DNA of 64,000 bases, from contig NZ_KB905141.1 of NCBI RefSeq assembly GCF_000378225.1, positions 171,143 through 235,142 on the forward strand. Direction: 5' to 3'. The notes under the pieces were generated by a model, which searched no databases, was not told where the DNA came from, and saw nothing but the letters and a program-made list of their open reading frames with translations. The stretch comes from Methylophilus methylotrophus DSM 46235 = ATCC 53528 (GTDB lineage Bacteria > Pseudomonadota > Gammaproteobacteria > Burkholderiales > Methylophilaceae). Position numbers and translations under genes: made by a program. How positions within the stretch are numbered: position 1 is the stretch's first letter; each line of letters starts with the position of its first letter. Shown here piece after piece: positions 37,852 through 47,118 of this stretch.

Positions 37852-39087
37852 ATGAATCCAGAATTACATTCTAATAACGCGAATGTCTTGAATATTATAA
37901 AAAGTAATGGTTATTGCACGGGCTGTGGCATCTGCGCATCAATCGCAGAACCTGGTCAAATTGAAATGCAAATTAGTTCTTCGGGGTTCTTGCGACCTGT
38001 CGAATTTAGCCCTATTTCAAGATTAAGTCAGCAATTAATTCAAGAGGCATGTCCTGGAGTTCATTTAGAGCATTCAAGTGCAAATACAGAAAAATTTCAT
38101 CCCATTTGGGGGCCTCTAGTAAACACAAGAACAGCGTTTTCATTAGATCAGGATATACGTCGGCAGGGTTCATCCGGCGGGGTTGTGTCTGCATTATGTA
38201 CATATTTATTAGAGGCTGGGATTGTCGATTTTGTAGCACAGACAGCGGTGAGTCCTACAGATCCTCTAAAAAATATATTGCAGAAAAGTAGGAGTCGTGA
38301 GGATGTGCTTAGGGCCGCAGGATCAAGATATGCGCCTTCTGCGCCTTTGGAAAATATTCGTGAAATGCTAGAAACTGGAGAGCGTTTTGCATTTGTCGGC
38401 AAGCCCTGTGATGTCGCAGCGTTACGTCATTATCTCGATACTCACCCTGAGTATTATGAACAGGTCAAGCTCTTGATTTCATTTATGTGCGCGGGTGTTC
38501 CCAGCATTAAAGGAACTCACGAGGTTCTGGAAAAAATGGGCGCGGATAAAAATAAATTGGCCTCATTCAGGTATCGTGGCGATGGTTGGCCTGGTAAAGC
38601 TCGCGCCATTCAGAATGATGGGCAGATTTTTGAAATGGATTACAACTCTTCTTGGGGTGAGATTCTTGGAAGAAGAGTCCAGTTTAGATGTAAGTTGTGT
38701 CCAGATGGCACGGGTGAGTTTGCGGATGTTGTATGTGCGGATGCCTGGTACGGTAAGGATGGATATCCAGACTTTACCGAGAGGGAGGGGCGTAGCATGC
38801 TTTTGACTCGTACTAAACTAGGTGAGGAGTTGGTTAACAAGGCTTGTGAGGCTAGAGTTATCGACATGGTAGACCTACCGGTGGCAGATATCGCAAAAAT
38901 GCAGCCTTATCAAGCGTTAAGAAAAAAAGTTGCTTTGGCGAGGTTAGTTGCTGCGGGCTTGGCCAATATGAGGTTTGTTAAGTTTAAAAGAATGGGCTTA
39001 TTCAGGGCTAGTTTTATGATTAACCCGATTAGCTTGCTGAGAAATGCTGTTGGCACTTACAGACGAACAAAGGTAGAAAAGAGTTGA
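37852..39087 (+). CDS. FrhB-like Fe-S/flavin protein (F420 hydrogenase/dehydrogenase beta-subunit family)
   Basis: 411 residues. N-terminal 4Fe-4S motif NGYCTGCGICASIAEPGQ with a later ACPG. A second cysteine pair lies in FRCKLCPDGTGEFADVVCADAW, characteristic of the FrhB C-terminal family. Members in polysaccharide loci sit next to pyruvyl transferases, as here; the reaction is unknown and a sugar redox step is a guess. The stop overlaps the next start (TTGA). Confidence 0.85.
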   Translation: MNPELHSNNANVLNIIKSNGYCTGCGICASIAEPGQIEMQISSSGFLRPVEFSPISRLSQQLIQEACPGVHLEHSSANTEKFHPIWGPLVNTRTAFSLDQDIRRQGSSGGVVSALCTYLLEAGIVDFVAQTAVSPTDPLKNILQKSRSREDVLRAAGSRYAPSAPLENIREMLETGERFAFVGKPCDVAALRHYLDTHPEYYEQVKLLISFMCAGVPSIKGTHEVLEKMGADKNKLASFRYRGDGWPGKARAIQNDGQIFEMDYNSSWGEILGRRVQFRCKLCPDGTGEFADVVCADAWYGKDGYPDFTEREGRSMLLTRTKLGEELVNKACEARVIDMVDLPVADIAKMQPYQALRKKVALARLVAAGLANMRFVKFKRMGLFRASFMINPISLLRNAVGTYRRTKVEKS

Positions 39088-40268
39088 AAAAATCTAAAAT
39101 AAAAATTGGTTTACTTTGGCACTCGTTAACTTCTGATAACTTAGGAGTTGGTGCCTTAACCGAGTCGCAAATAGCAATTTGCTCTGCCGCTGCTAAAAGA
39201 GCCGATGTAGAAATTAGCTTTACAGTTATTGGTACGTCTGGTGGCCGCGCGCACACGCTTCATGATATAGAAATTACACAAGGCAATCCCGTTTCTATTC
39301 GTCGCACTATATTAGGCAATGCCCCATATCTTGATGATATTGAGCAGTGTGATCTGGTGCTGGATATTGGTGAAGGCGATAGCTTCACAGATATTTATGG
39401 CCTTTATCGTTTTGCTTTTTTATGGGGTAGTAAAGTAGGCGTTCTGATGAGAAAACGCCCACTTATTTTAAGCCCGCAAACAATAGGCCCATTTAATTCG
39501 ATAATTACTCGCTTTCTTGCTGCACAAGTAATGAAGCGGTGCGAGAAGGTGTTTACCCGTGATGAATTGTCAACGCGTTATTTGGATGATGCTGAGGTTA
39601 GACAGAATCGCGCAGAAGCAATTGATGTAGCATTTAGGCTGCCTTATAAATCACCAGAACCTAATATTGGCGAAACTGTAAATATCGGATTAAATATTTC
39701 TGGATTGCTCATGAGTGGAGGCTATACTGGCGCGAATCAGTTTGGACTGACGGTTGACTACAAGAAACTGATAGAGAAACTACTTCAAGAATGGACAGCT
39801 GATCAGCGCAATACTATTTGGTTGGTCTCACATGTAACTCCTGAAAACATGGATAATGAAAACGACATGGTATCTATTCTTGAGGTACAAAAGAAATTTC
39901 CAAGCTGTAAAGTAGTTCCTAAATTCGAGAGTCCATCTGAAGCTAAGAGCTTTATTGCGGGCATGGATTTCTTTACTGGCGCGCGCATGCATGCTTGTAT
40001 CGCCGCGATTTCTTCTGGAGTACCTGTCGTACCACTGTCCTATAGTCGAAAGTTCAATGGGTTATTTAATACTCTGGAGTATCCTTGGATCGCAGATGGT
40101 AAGGTTGATAACACAGAGGTGGCGGTTGAAAAAATCCTTACTGGCTTTAAAAACCGAACAAATCTTAAAGCAGATGCATTGAAAGCCAAGACTAGTGCGG
40201 ATTTAAAACTTCAGGCTTATGAAGACTTTTTAGTAGATTATTTTTCAATGTTAGCCAGCAAAAAATAA
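39084..40268 (+). CDS. Polysaccharide pyruvyl transferase family protein
   Basis: 394 residues. WcaK/CsaB-type pattern: IGLLWHSLTSDNLGVGALTES at the start, GDSFTDIYG, RPLILSPQTIGPF, VSHVTPE, and the late TGARMHACIAAISSGVPVVPLSYSRKF. It probably adds pyruvyl ketals to an EPS sugar, using PEP. Start TTG 39084 overlaps the previous stop, so the pair is translationally coupled. Confidence 0.88.
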   Translation: MKKSKIKIGLLWHSLTSDNLGVGALTESQIAICSAAAKRADVEISFTVIGTSGGRAHTLHDIEITQGNPVSIRRTILGNAPYLDDIEQCDLVLDIGEGDSFTDIYGLYRFAFLWGSKVGVLMRKRPLILSPQTIGPFNSIITRFLAAQVMKRCEKVFTRDELSTRYLDDAEVRQNRAEAIDVAFRLPYKSPEPNIGETVNIGLNISGLLMSGGYTGANQFGLTVDYKKLIEKLLQEWTADQRNTIWLVSHVTPENMDNENDMVSILEVQKKFPSCKVVPKFESPSEAKSFIAGMDFFTGARMHACIAAISSGVPVVPLSYSRKFNGLFNTLEYPWIADGKVDNTEVAVEKILTGFKNRTNLKADALKAKTSADLKLQAYEDFLVDYFSMLASKK

Positions 40269-40276
40269 GTCAACCT

Positions 40277-41764
40277 ATGATAGGTAAGAGAACAGTGAAA
40301 AATCTATCTATTTTGCATTTAGTATTTATGCTGTTTGCAGTAATTGGATTGGCATTTGTTGGGTTAATTACTGCATTCTCACCAGTGCTTAGTGTTGCAC
40401 TGACAGCCATGTCAATCTTGGCCGTGATAGTCGCTTTTGCCTTATTTCACGATGATGTTGGCCCTATGAAGATTAAAAACATCAATATTTTGATACTGAT
40501 GTTTGTGGGCGTGACTGTTTTCTGGCCAACATTCCTTAATTTACATATTCCTTTATTGCCTACGCTAAATTTGCGACGGCTTTTGGGCATGGGGATGATG
40601 GCGTTGATTATTTATTTATTAATGTCACGAAGGAGTGTTAGGCAGAATCTTGTACCCGATCACCTTACTGAGCGTGTTGTTTTAATTATTGCTGTACTGA
40701 TGATACTTATCCGTATCTACTCTGCTTTTTCTGCACCATTTTTCGGTTCAGCAATAGCCTTTGTTTTTTGGGAGATATGCCTATATTTCAGTATCTTCTT
40801 GTTCGCGGTTTTGTGCCTTAAGGTGGAGGAATCACGCAAATTTTTTATAAATGCACTGCTGGTTTCAGCAATTTTCTGTGCTCTGATTGCAATAATTGAG
40901 GCATCTATAGGGAAAAACTTTTTTGTAGATTTATTATCACCATTATCCTCAGACAGAGAAGGCTTGAATGCAATGATGCTTTCCAGGTATAGGGAAGGTG
41001 TGCTTCGAGCACAAGGCCCTTTTGAGCATCCATTACTTCTTGCCGAGTTTGGTTCTGTTGTGTTTGTGTTTGCATTAGCTCTCTTGCTTTGGCCCGCTCA
41101 GTCTCAATCTCGGTGGTTCGTAATCATAGGCATTACTTCTGCTTTGATTTGTGTTGTATTGAGCTACTCCCGTAGTGCATTAATTTGTACAGCTATTGGT
41201 TCGGCATGGTTAGTTGCATTATGGTTTTTACGGCCTAAAGTGCGTACAGATGGCTCAAGGGCATTCTTCCGTCTTGTGATTCTTGGTGTTTCAATAACTC
41301 TCTTGGCATTGTTATCTTGGGGGGTGGTCCAAGATATTGCTCAAGGGCGATCTCACGCTGAATCAGAGAGTACGGCTTCTCGTTCTATTATGATGAATAA
41401 AGGTATAGACCTGATGTCGGAAAAACCAATTCTGGGATTTGGTGTGGGTACAGGAGTTGCCCTTGCTGGCGTTATTAGTCGTGGTATTCCTACATTGGAT
41501 AATTATTTCATTATGATCGGAGTTGAGTCTGGGCTTCCTTATTTATGTCTTTTCATGCTTTTTTTCATCATCCCTGTTATGAAAAGTGCTTTTCAGGTGC
41601 TTAGAGGCGATGCTGAAAGCGCTTTCCTCTCGGCTGCTTCGGCTGCGCTAATTTCTTTATTTGTTATGCGGTCCGTATTGGGGATCACTTATAACATACC
41701 AATTGCATTCTTTCTTGTTGGTGCTTTGATTGCGATACAAGTGGGTAGCCGGAAGGTGGATTGA
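40277..41764 (+). CDS. O-antigen ligase/Wzy-type polymerase
   Basis: 495 residues, about 12 membrane segments, with the Wzy_C/O-antigen ligase loop (GPFEHPLLLAEFGSVV; periplasmic loop with HAESESTASRSIMMNKGIDL; KPILGFGVGTG). It would polymerise EPS units outside the inner membrane. The stop TGA shares one base with the next ATG (TGATG). Confidence 0.85.
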   Translation: MIGKRTVKNLSILHLVFMLFAVIGLAFVGLITAFSPVLSVALTAMSILAVIVAFALFHDDVGPMKIKNINILILMFVGVTVFWPTFLNLHIPLLPTLNLRRLLGMGMMALIIYLLMSRRSVRQNLVPDHLTERVVLIIAVLMILIRIYSAFSAPFFGSAIAFVFWEICLYFSIFLFAVLCLKVEESRKFFINALLVSAIFCALIAIIEASIGKNFFVDLLSPLSSDREGLNAMMLSRYREGVLRAQGPFEHPLLLAEFGSVVFVFALALLLWPAQSQSRWFVIIGITSALICVVLSYSRSALICTAIGSAWLVALWFLRPKVRTDGSRAFFRLVILGVSITLLALLSWGVVQDIAQGRSHAESESTASRSIMMNKGIDLMSEKPILGFGVGTGVALAGVISRGIPTLDNYFIMIGVESGLPYLCLFMLFFIIPVMKSAFQVLRGDAESAFLSAASAALISLFVMRSVLGITYNIPIAFFLVGALIAIQVGSRKVD

Positions 41765-42747
41765 TGCAAAAAATTGCAATTGTCATTCTTAATTGGCATG
41801 GCGGGGCAGATACCGCGGCCTGTATAGAGAGTTTAGGACGCCTGAAGTACAGTAACTTTAATGTGATCATTGTGGACAATGCATCTACAGATAACTCGAT
41901 TGAGTTGATCACAAATGCGATTCATCAGCAGTCAAAGTCGGATTCTGCAATTCTTTTTCAAGTAATTGAACCTGACACAATTGGATCTAAGACACAACCA
42001 TCATGTGTTGACGCTAAATTTAATTTAATTAAAGCTCCAATAAATGGCGGTTTCGCATATGGAAATAATTTTGGTATCAACGCTGCTATGTCAGATGCAA
42101 GATTTGGTTATGTGTGGATACTAAATAATGATGTTGTCGTCGATCCTGACGCACTAAATGAGTTAGTTAATAAAGCTGAACAGTCCACTTCGCCAATGGT
42201 TGGGTCATTGCTGGTTTATTTTGATGATAGACAAACTATCCAATGTGTTGGAGGGGTTTCTTTTAATATATTTAAAGCTGTAGGAAAGCAGGTTGGTCAA
42301 GGCGATACTTGGACAAAAGGCTCGAATTTACCAGAGCCGGACAACTTATCATATATTGCAGGTGCATCCATGCTTGTAAATATGGAGGCCATCAGGCAAT
42401 TTGGAATAATGGATGAACGTTATTTCTTGTATTATGAAGAAATGGATTGGGCATTGCAGCTTGCAAAGGCTGGAAAAATGGTGGTTGCTACAAAAAGTAT
42501 TGTATTCCATAAGGAGGGAGCCTCAATCGGCACATCTTCCAGATCTAAACGATCATTACTTTCTTATTATTATCTTGCTAGAAATCTCGTTATTTTTTAC
42601 CGAAAAAATTATCCCTTGTTACTCATTTTTGCCATTTTGAGAAATCTAAGAGAAGCTTTGCGAGAGATAAATTGTCGCGACTTAAGTATTAGTCATACTA
42701 TTATAAAAGCGACTTGGCATGGTCTTTTAGGAAAGGTTGGAAAGTAA
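41764..42747 (+). CDS. Family 2 glycosyltransferase
   Basis: 327 residues, GT-A fold. It starts IAIVILNWHGGADTAACIESL, with NVIIVDNASTDNS, a DxD-like WILNNDVVVDPDAL, and a late YYEEMDWALQLAKAGK, typical of rhamnosyltransferase-like GT2 enzymes. Cytoplasmic assembly of the EPS unit; sugar specificity unknown, though dTDP-rhamnose is made downstream. Confidence 0.9.
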   Translation: MQKIAIVILNWHGGADTAACIESLGRLKYSNFNVIIVDNASTDNSIELITNAIHQQSKSDSAILFQVIEPDTIGSKTQPSCVDAKFNLIKAPINGGFAYGNNFGINAAMSDARFGYVWILNNDVVVDPDALNELVNKAEQSTSPMVGSLLVYFDDRQTIQCVGGVSFNIFKAVGKQVGQGDTWTKGSNLPEPDNLSYIAGASMLVNMEAIRQFGIMDERYFLYYEEMDWALQLAKAGKMVVATKSIVFHKEGASIGTSSRSKRSLLSYYYLARNLVIFYRKNYPLLLIFAILRNLREALREINCRDLSISHTIIKATWHGLLGKVGK

Positions 42748-42748
42748 T

Positions 42749-43888
42749 ATGCCAGTCACCCGACGAGAGTTTATTTTAGGAGCTATGGCATCTTTGGTTT
42801 TACCAAAAACAGTGTTAGCGGATAGTAAAGTATTTAAGTTGTCTGGAATTGGTGTTAATTGTTTCGACTTGTTTTATGGCACCTTAGTTGATGAAAGAGG
42901 TGTGAGATCAGCTAGAGATCGACTTTGGGAGTTGTCTGATGCTGGAATCCCTTTTGTACGATTTGCTGCCTCTCCCTTTTGGCCAAAAGAGTGGAGACTT
43001 TATCCTCAAGACCGCTATTATAGATTGTTAGATGAAGTTTTTCTAAACGCTGATAAGTTTGGTATAGGTCTGGTTCCTTCTCTTTTCTGGAGCCCAACAT
43101 CAGTTTCAGATTTGTTCGGCGAATCGATTACTTCTTGGGGGTTTTCTGCGTCAAAAACATCTAAATTTGCAAAGCGATACGTTCAAGACATTATTGGCCG
43201 ATATGGAAAGTACAATAGCGTTCTACATTGGGAGTTTGGCAATGAGTTTAACCTTAATCTTGATTACTTCAATAGAGACTTCCCTTGGCCAAAAGTTAAT
43301 GTTGAAATGGGGACTCCTGCAAGACGTAGTCCAACGGATGTATTAACTACAGATGATTACGCGCTATTAATGAGTAACTTTGCTTCTTGGGTACAGGAGA
43401 TTAAACCAGGCGCTCTTATATCCTCAGGATCAGATATCCCTCGGTTTGATGCCTACAATCTCCAACAGGGAAAGAGTTCGGCTGATACCGTTGAGCAGTT
43501 CAGGCAAGCCGTCTGTAATGCTAATCCAGTTAAAAACTCGATAGCATCAATTCATTTTTATCCCGATAAAATTAGAAAGTATTCAAAGTGGGAGGCAACA
43601 GCATCTAAACTATTGATTGAGGCGAAAATTGCTGCTGCAAGTAATTCTCAAAGTTTGTTTGTCGGTGAGTTTGGTGTAAGGACTCAAGGCAACACTAAAG
43701 AGGAGTATAGAACTTTTGAAATGATGCTGAACGCAATTGATATCGCAGGTATTGAAAGTGCCGCATTATGGGTTTATGACTTCGGTAAGTGGCAACCTGA
43801 CTGGAGCGTAACCCTCTCAAACGCCAGAGCATGGCAATTTAAACAGGTACTTGCATTCAATGCTAGACGAGCAAAAGTAGCTTTTTAA
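42749..43888 (+). CDS. Tat-exported glycoside hydrolase (GH5/cellulase-like clan A)
   Basis: 379 residues from ATG 42749 (ribosome-binding site ggaaag). The N-terminus MPVTRREFILGAMASLVLP has a twin-arginine motif and hydrophobic stretch with a likely VLA cleavage. The TIM-barrel catalytic acids are Glu166 in HWEFGNEFN (acid/base) and Glu307 in LFVGEFGVRT (nucleophile). It could trim or release the EPS; EPS loci often carry a matching hydrolase. Substrate unknown. Confidence 0.85.
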   Translation: MPVTRREFILGAMASLVLPKTVLADSKVFKLSGIGVNCFDLFYGTLVDERGVRSARDRLWELSDAGIPFVRFAASPFWPKEWRLYPQDRYYRLLDEVFLNADKFGIGLVPSLFWSPTSVSDLFGESITSWGFSASKTSKFAKRYVQDIIGRYGKYNSVLHWEFGNEFNLNLDYFNRDFPWPKVNVEMGTPARRSPTDVLTTDDYALLMSNFASWVQEIKPGALISSGSDIPRFDAYNLQQGKSSADTVEQFRQAVCNANPVKNSIASIHFYPDKIRKYSKWEATASKLLIEAKIAAASNSQSLFVGEFGVRTQGNTKEEYRTFEMMLNAIDIAGIESAALWVYDFGKWQPDWSVTLSNARAWQFKQVLAFNARRAKVAF

Positions 43889-43909
43889 GCAAGCAAATAA
43901 CACTACGAT

Positions 43910-44722
43910 ATGGAATTGATTATTGTGGAACAACAAAAACAAGTAGTTAAGTCTTTTTTTCCAAGAGTTATTGTTGGTGGCATAGAAGTTGATGTTTGTT
44001 CAGAGATTGAACTCACAAAATTGATATGTGATCAGGCTATTATTGACAGAAGTGGCGACAAGCATTGCCGCTTAGTGTTTGATGCAAATGGTCATGGCAT
44101 CGCGCTTGCAGCCTTTGATCAGTCATATCGAGAAGCTTTGCAGCAAGCAGAAATTATTCATGCTGATGGGCAGGCATTAATTTGGGCCTCCCAAATTTTT
44201 TGCGACCAAAAAATTACTGAAAGAAGTGCTACTACCGACTTGATTCATTCCGTCGGCAGAGGTGCGAGTGATAGTGAAATTAAGATTTTTTTTCTTGGTG
44301 CGAAGCCCGCAGTAATTTCTAGCGCAGCTGATAGATTTCGTTCTTTGTATCCGAAAGCTAAATTGGTTGGATTCCGTGATGGTTATTTTACAGGAGATCA
44401 AGTTTCCGAAGTTATCTCTCAGATTAACGCCACGCAAGCTGATATTTTATTTATTGGTCTAGGAAAACCTCGTGAGCAGTTGTTTTCTCAACAAATCAAG
44501 AATCAGCTTCAGGTCTCTTGGGTTATCACAGCCGGCGGTTGTTTCGATTTTTTAGCCGGAAATGCTCCAAGAGCACCTGGATGGATGCAGAGCTTGGGAC
44601 TTGAATGGTTGTACAGGTTATTGCAAGATCCCAAAAGATTATTTTGGCGCTACCTATGGACTAATACTGTAGCAATTTTTCTATTAATATTTAAGTCAGG
44701 GAATAAGGTTAATAATAAATGA
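43910..44722 (+). CDS. WecG/TagA/CpsF-family glycosyltransferase
   Basis: 270 residues. Family features are LVFDANGHGIALA, EIIHADGQALIWASQ, IKIFFLGAKPAVI, LFIGLGKPREQLF and AGGCFDFLAGNAPRAPGWMQSLGLEWLYRL. It transfers a sugar (ManNAcA-, ManNAc- or glucuronosyl-type in known members) to a lipid-linked acceptor. The start has a weak ribosome-binding site, and GTG 43926 is an alternative. ATGA overlap with the next gene. Confidence 0.9.
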   Translation: MELIIVEQQKQVVKSFFPRVIVGGIEVDVCSEIELTKLICDQAIIDRSGDKHCRLVFDANGHGIALAAFDQSYREALQQAEIIHADGQALIWASQIFCDQKITERSATTDLIHSVGRGASDSEIKIFFLGAKPAVISSAADRFRSLYPKAKLVGFRDGYFTGDQVSEVISQINATQADILFIGLGKPREQLFSQQIKNQLQVSWVITAGGCFDFLAGNAPRAPGWMQSLGLEWLYRLLQDPKRLFWRYLWTNTVAIFLLIFKSGNKVNNK

Positions 44723-45855
44723 CTTTTCATAATCAGGCTAACTTCTCTAGTTATCGCCAGGTTGTATTTGTGCTATCACATGATGAACCTGGCGGTGCTA
44801 GAAATTTATGGGAGCAAATAGCAGGGGCTATAAAAAAACGGGGACATATAGTTTCGTTAAGGACCATTTACAGGAAAGATGAGGAAGAAAAAAGTCAATG
44901 GTTCCCTACGATTAATGGCACATTTCGTATTTACGACATTTTTAAAGCTATATTCTTAATGTGTCGACATTTGAGAGGGAACAGAGACTATTTGACTCTC
45001 TCTGCGCAGCCATTAGCAAATATTATAGGCTCCATAGCTGGGTTTTTTTCCGGCGCCAAGCTTCGAATTATTTCTCATCACACTCCAGTTCAGACTTATG
45101 GAAAATTACAACAGTTATTAGATTTTTGTGTTGGTTGTACTCCAATCGTCACGAATATCATATGCGTTTCAGAGGGCGTAAGTCAGTCGTTCAATAATTA
45201 TCCATTATTGTATAAACGCAAAATTATCGTTATTCGAAACGCATTATCACCAGATGTCGCCGAGCTCATTCAATCTATCTTAGCTAATAAAGAAACGTCT
45301 TCTAATCACGAAAAATTACATATTGTTGCAGCAGGTCGTCTTGCTGAACAAAAGAACTATCCACAATTGATTGATGCTATGAAGCATGTTAATGGTGCAT
45401 ATCTCTCAATTTTAGGTGATGGCCCGGAGCGTGAAAAACTTCAAGCGCAAATAGTGAAATTAGGACTCCAAGATGTTGTCCACCTAAAAGGGCATATGTC
45501 TCACAAAGACACCTTAACTTTTATGGCTAATTGTGACGTATTTACTCAGCCTAGTTTATTTGAGGGACACAGTGTCGCATTACTGGAAGCCGCTGCTCTT
45601 GGTTTGCCTATGGTTGTGAGTGATGTACCAACCCAGGTAGAAGCTGTACGATTGGATACTGGTGAGTTTTGTGCGGCATTAGTTCCGATTGGTGATTCGA
45701 GTTCCCTGGCAAAAGTTTTAAATCAACTGGTAAATGATAAGATATTCTTCGAGAACTTAAAGAAAAGTTCAGCATTGATAACTGCCAATTCTGGATTTGA
45801 TCGTTTAGTGGCCGATTATGAAAAGCTCTTTTCTTCGAATGCGACAGGTTACTGA
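44719..45855 (+). CDS. Family 4 glycosyltransferase
   Basis: 378 residues, GT-B fold. C-terminal signatures are IVAAGRLAEQKNYPQLIDAM, ILGDGPEREKL, and FEGHSVALLEAAALGLPMVVSD with the E-x7-E type motif. Retaining transferase for one EPS sugar. Its start overlaps the preceding stop by 4 bases. Confidence 0.9.
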   Translation: MTFHNQANFSSYRQVVFVLSHDEPGGARNLWEQIAGAIKKRGHIVSLRTIYRKDEEEKSQWFPTINGTFRIYDIFKAIFLMCRHLRGNRDYLTLSAQPLANIIGSIAGFFSGAKLRIISHHTPVQTYGKLQQLLDFCVGCTPIVTNIICVSEGVSQSFNNYPLLYKRKIIVIRNALSPDVAELIQSILANKETSSNHEKLHIVAAGRLAEQKNYPQLIDAMKHVNGAYLSILGDGPEREKLQAQIVKLGLQDVVHLKGHMSHKDTLTFMANCDVFTQPSLFEGHSVALLEAAALGLPMVVSDVPTQVEAVRLDTGEFCAALVPIGDSSSLAKVLNQLVNDKIFFENLKKSSALITANSGFDRLVADYEKLFSSNATGY

Positions 45856-45859
45856 TGTT

Positions 45860-47023
45860 ATGAAGTCAATTTGTTTTTATTCTACCTCTTGGCGAGGTGG
45901 TGATGGTTGGTACACACATGGCTTTGCAGAAGGCTTAGCTAATGCAATGAGATCGAAAGGTTACTCATTAATCTTTCTCGCATCGCCCATGCAACCTCAA
46001 GAGCGAGAAGCTAAATCTGAGAATTTAATCCGCTATAACTTTAGACCCGGCCATAGCAGTGAATGGTCACGCATTCATAAGGTATTTCACATGGTTATGC
46101 GGATTGTGGAAGCTACTTACAATTTAATCAAGATTAGATTTGAAACTTCAGTTTTTGTTGTTACATTCCCACATTGGTTGTCTGTAACAATGTTCCAATT
46201 TATGGTTTTAAAGCTAACGGGTGCAAAGATTATTTATATTGTGCATGATCCACTGCCTCATGCTTGGAGCCTACCTAAGTTATTTAGAAACTTTGAGATG
46301 GCTTGTATAGCCTCGACTTATTACTTAGCTGACCAATTGGTGACCCTTACAAAGTCGGGTAATACAGTCCTTAAGGAGCAGTTTGGAGTAAAGAATAATA
46401 GGCTTTCTGTAGTACCGCATGGTGTATTTGATAGTGGAAAAGCTGAACCACTTAAAAATAATCGGAAATTTTTAATCTTTGGAATGCTTAGAAGTAATAA
46501 ATGTATATTGGAGTCTATAAAAGCTTTCAAAAATCTCTTGATAACTGTTCCTGATGCAAAGCTGGTTGTGGCAGGAGCACCTTATTCAGCTGAGCCTGAA
46601 TATTGGGCTGAATGTGAAAAAGCCTTGAGCGACCTAGGAAGTAGTGTCACAACTGAAATTGGTTTTGTTGAGGAGTCTCGGTTAGAGACGCTTTTTGCAG
46701 AGTGTGATGCTGTATTGTTACCTTATAAGAATTTTAATTCCCAATCTGGAGTTGCAGTATTAGCAGCCCTTTCTATGAGGCCTGTGATTGGTACTTCAAT
46801 GGGCGGGATAGCTGAACTATTTGAAACTGGTATGTGCGGTATACCTTTAATTGATCCACCTGATGAAACTAGTATAGTAAATGCAATGTTAGATTTCTGT
46901 AGTCAACCCGTGTCAGAGTGGAAAAATAAAACTATTGAATCAAGACAAAAGCTTCTAAATAGTCTTTCTTGGCAAGCTATAGGTGACGCGTTTTGTAAAA
47001 TTATTTTCACAAATTCTGATTAA
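45860..47023 (+). CDS. Family 4-like glycosyltransferase
   Basis: 387 residues from ATG 45860, 4 bases after the previous stop (the frame also extends back into that gene, which I discount). N-terminal YSTSWRGGDGWYTHGFAEGLA, middle IVHDPLPHAW, and C-terminal LIFGMLRSNKCILESIKAF, LLPYKNFNSQSGVAVLAALSMRPVIGTSMGG. GT-B type; sugar unknown. Last gene of the AT-rich segment; a 95-base gap precedes rfbB. Confidence 0.85.
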   Translation: MKSICFYSTSWRGGDGWYTHGFAEGLANAMRSKGYSLIFLASPMQPQEREAKSENLIRYNFRPGHSSEWSRIHKVFHMVMRIVEATYNLIKIRFETSVFVVTFPHWLSVTMFQFMVLKLTGAKIIYIVHDPLPHAWSLPKLFRNFEMACIASTYYLADQLVTLTKSGNTVLKEQFGVKNNRLSVVPHGVFDSGKAEPLKNNRKFLIFGMLRSNKCILESIKAFKNLLITVPDAKLVVAGAPYSAEPEYWAECEKALSDLGSSVTTEIGFVEESRLETLFAECDAVLLPYKNFNSQSGVAVLAALSMRPVIGTSMGGIAELFETGMCGIPLIDPPDETSIVNAMLDFCSQPVSEWKNKTIESRQKLLNSLSWQAIGDAFCKIIFTNSD

Positions 47024-47118
47024 AAACATAATAAAGCGATCTCAGAGTAATTATTATTTTTAGATATTCTCAGTTTAGCTTTTGCTTACTCTCTTCACTT
47101 ATTTAGGTACTATTTTTT

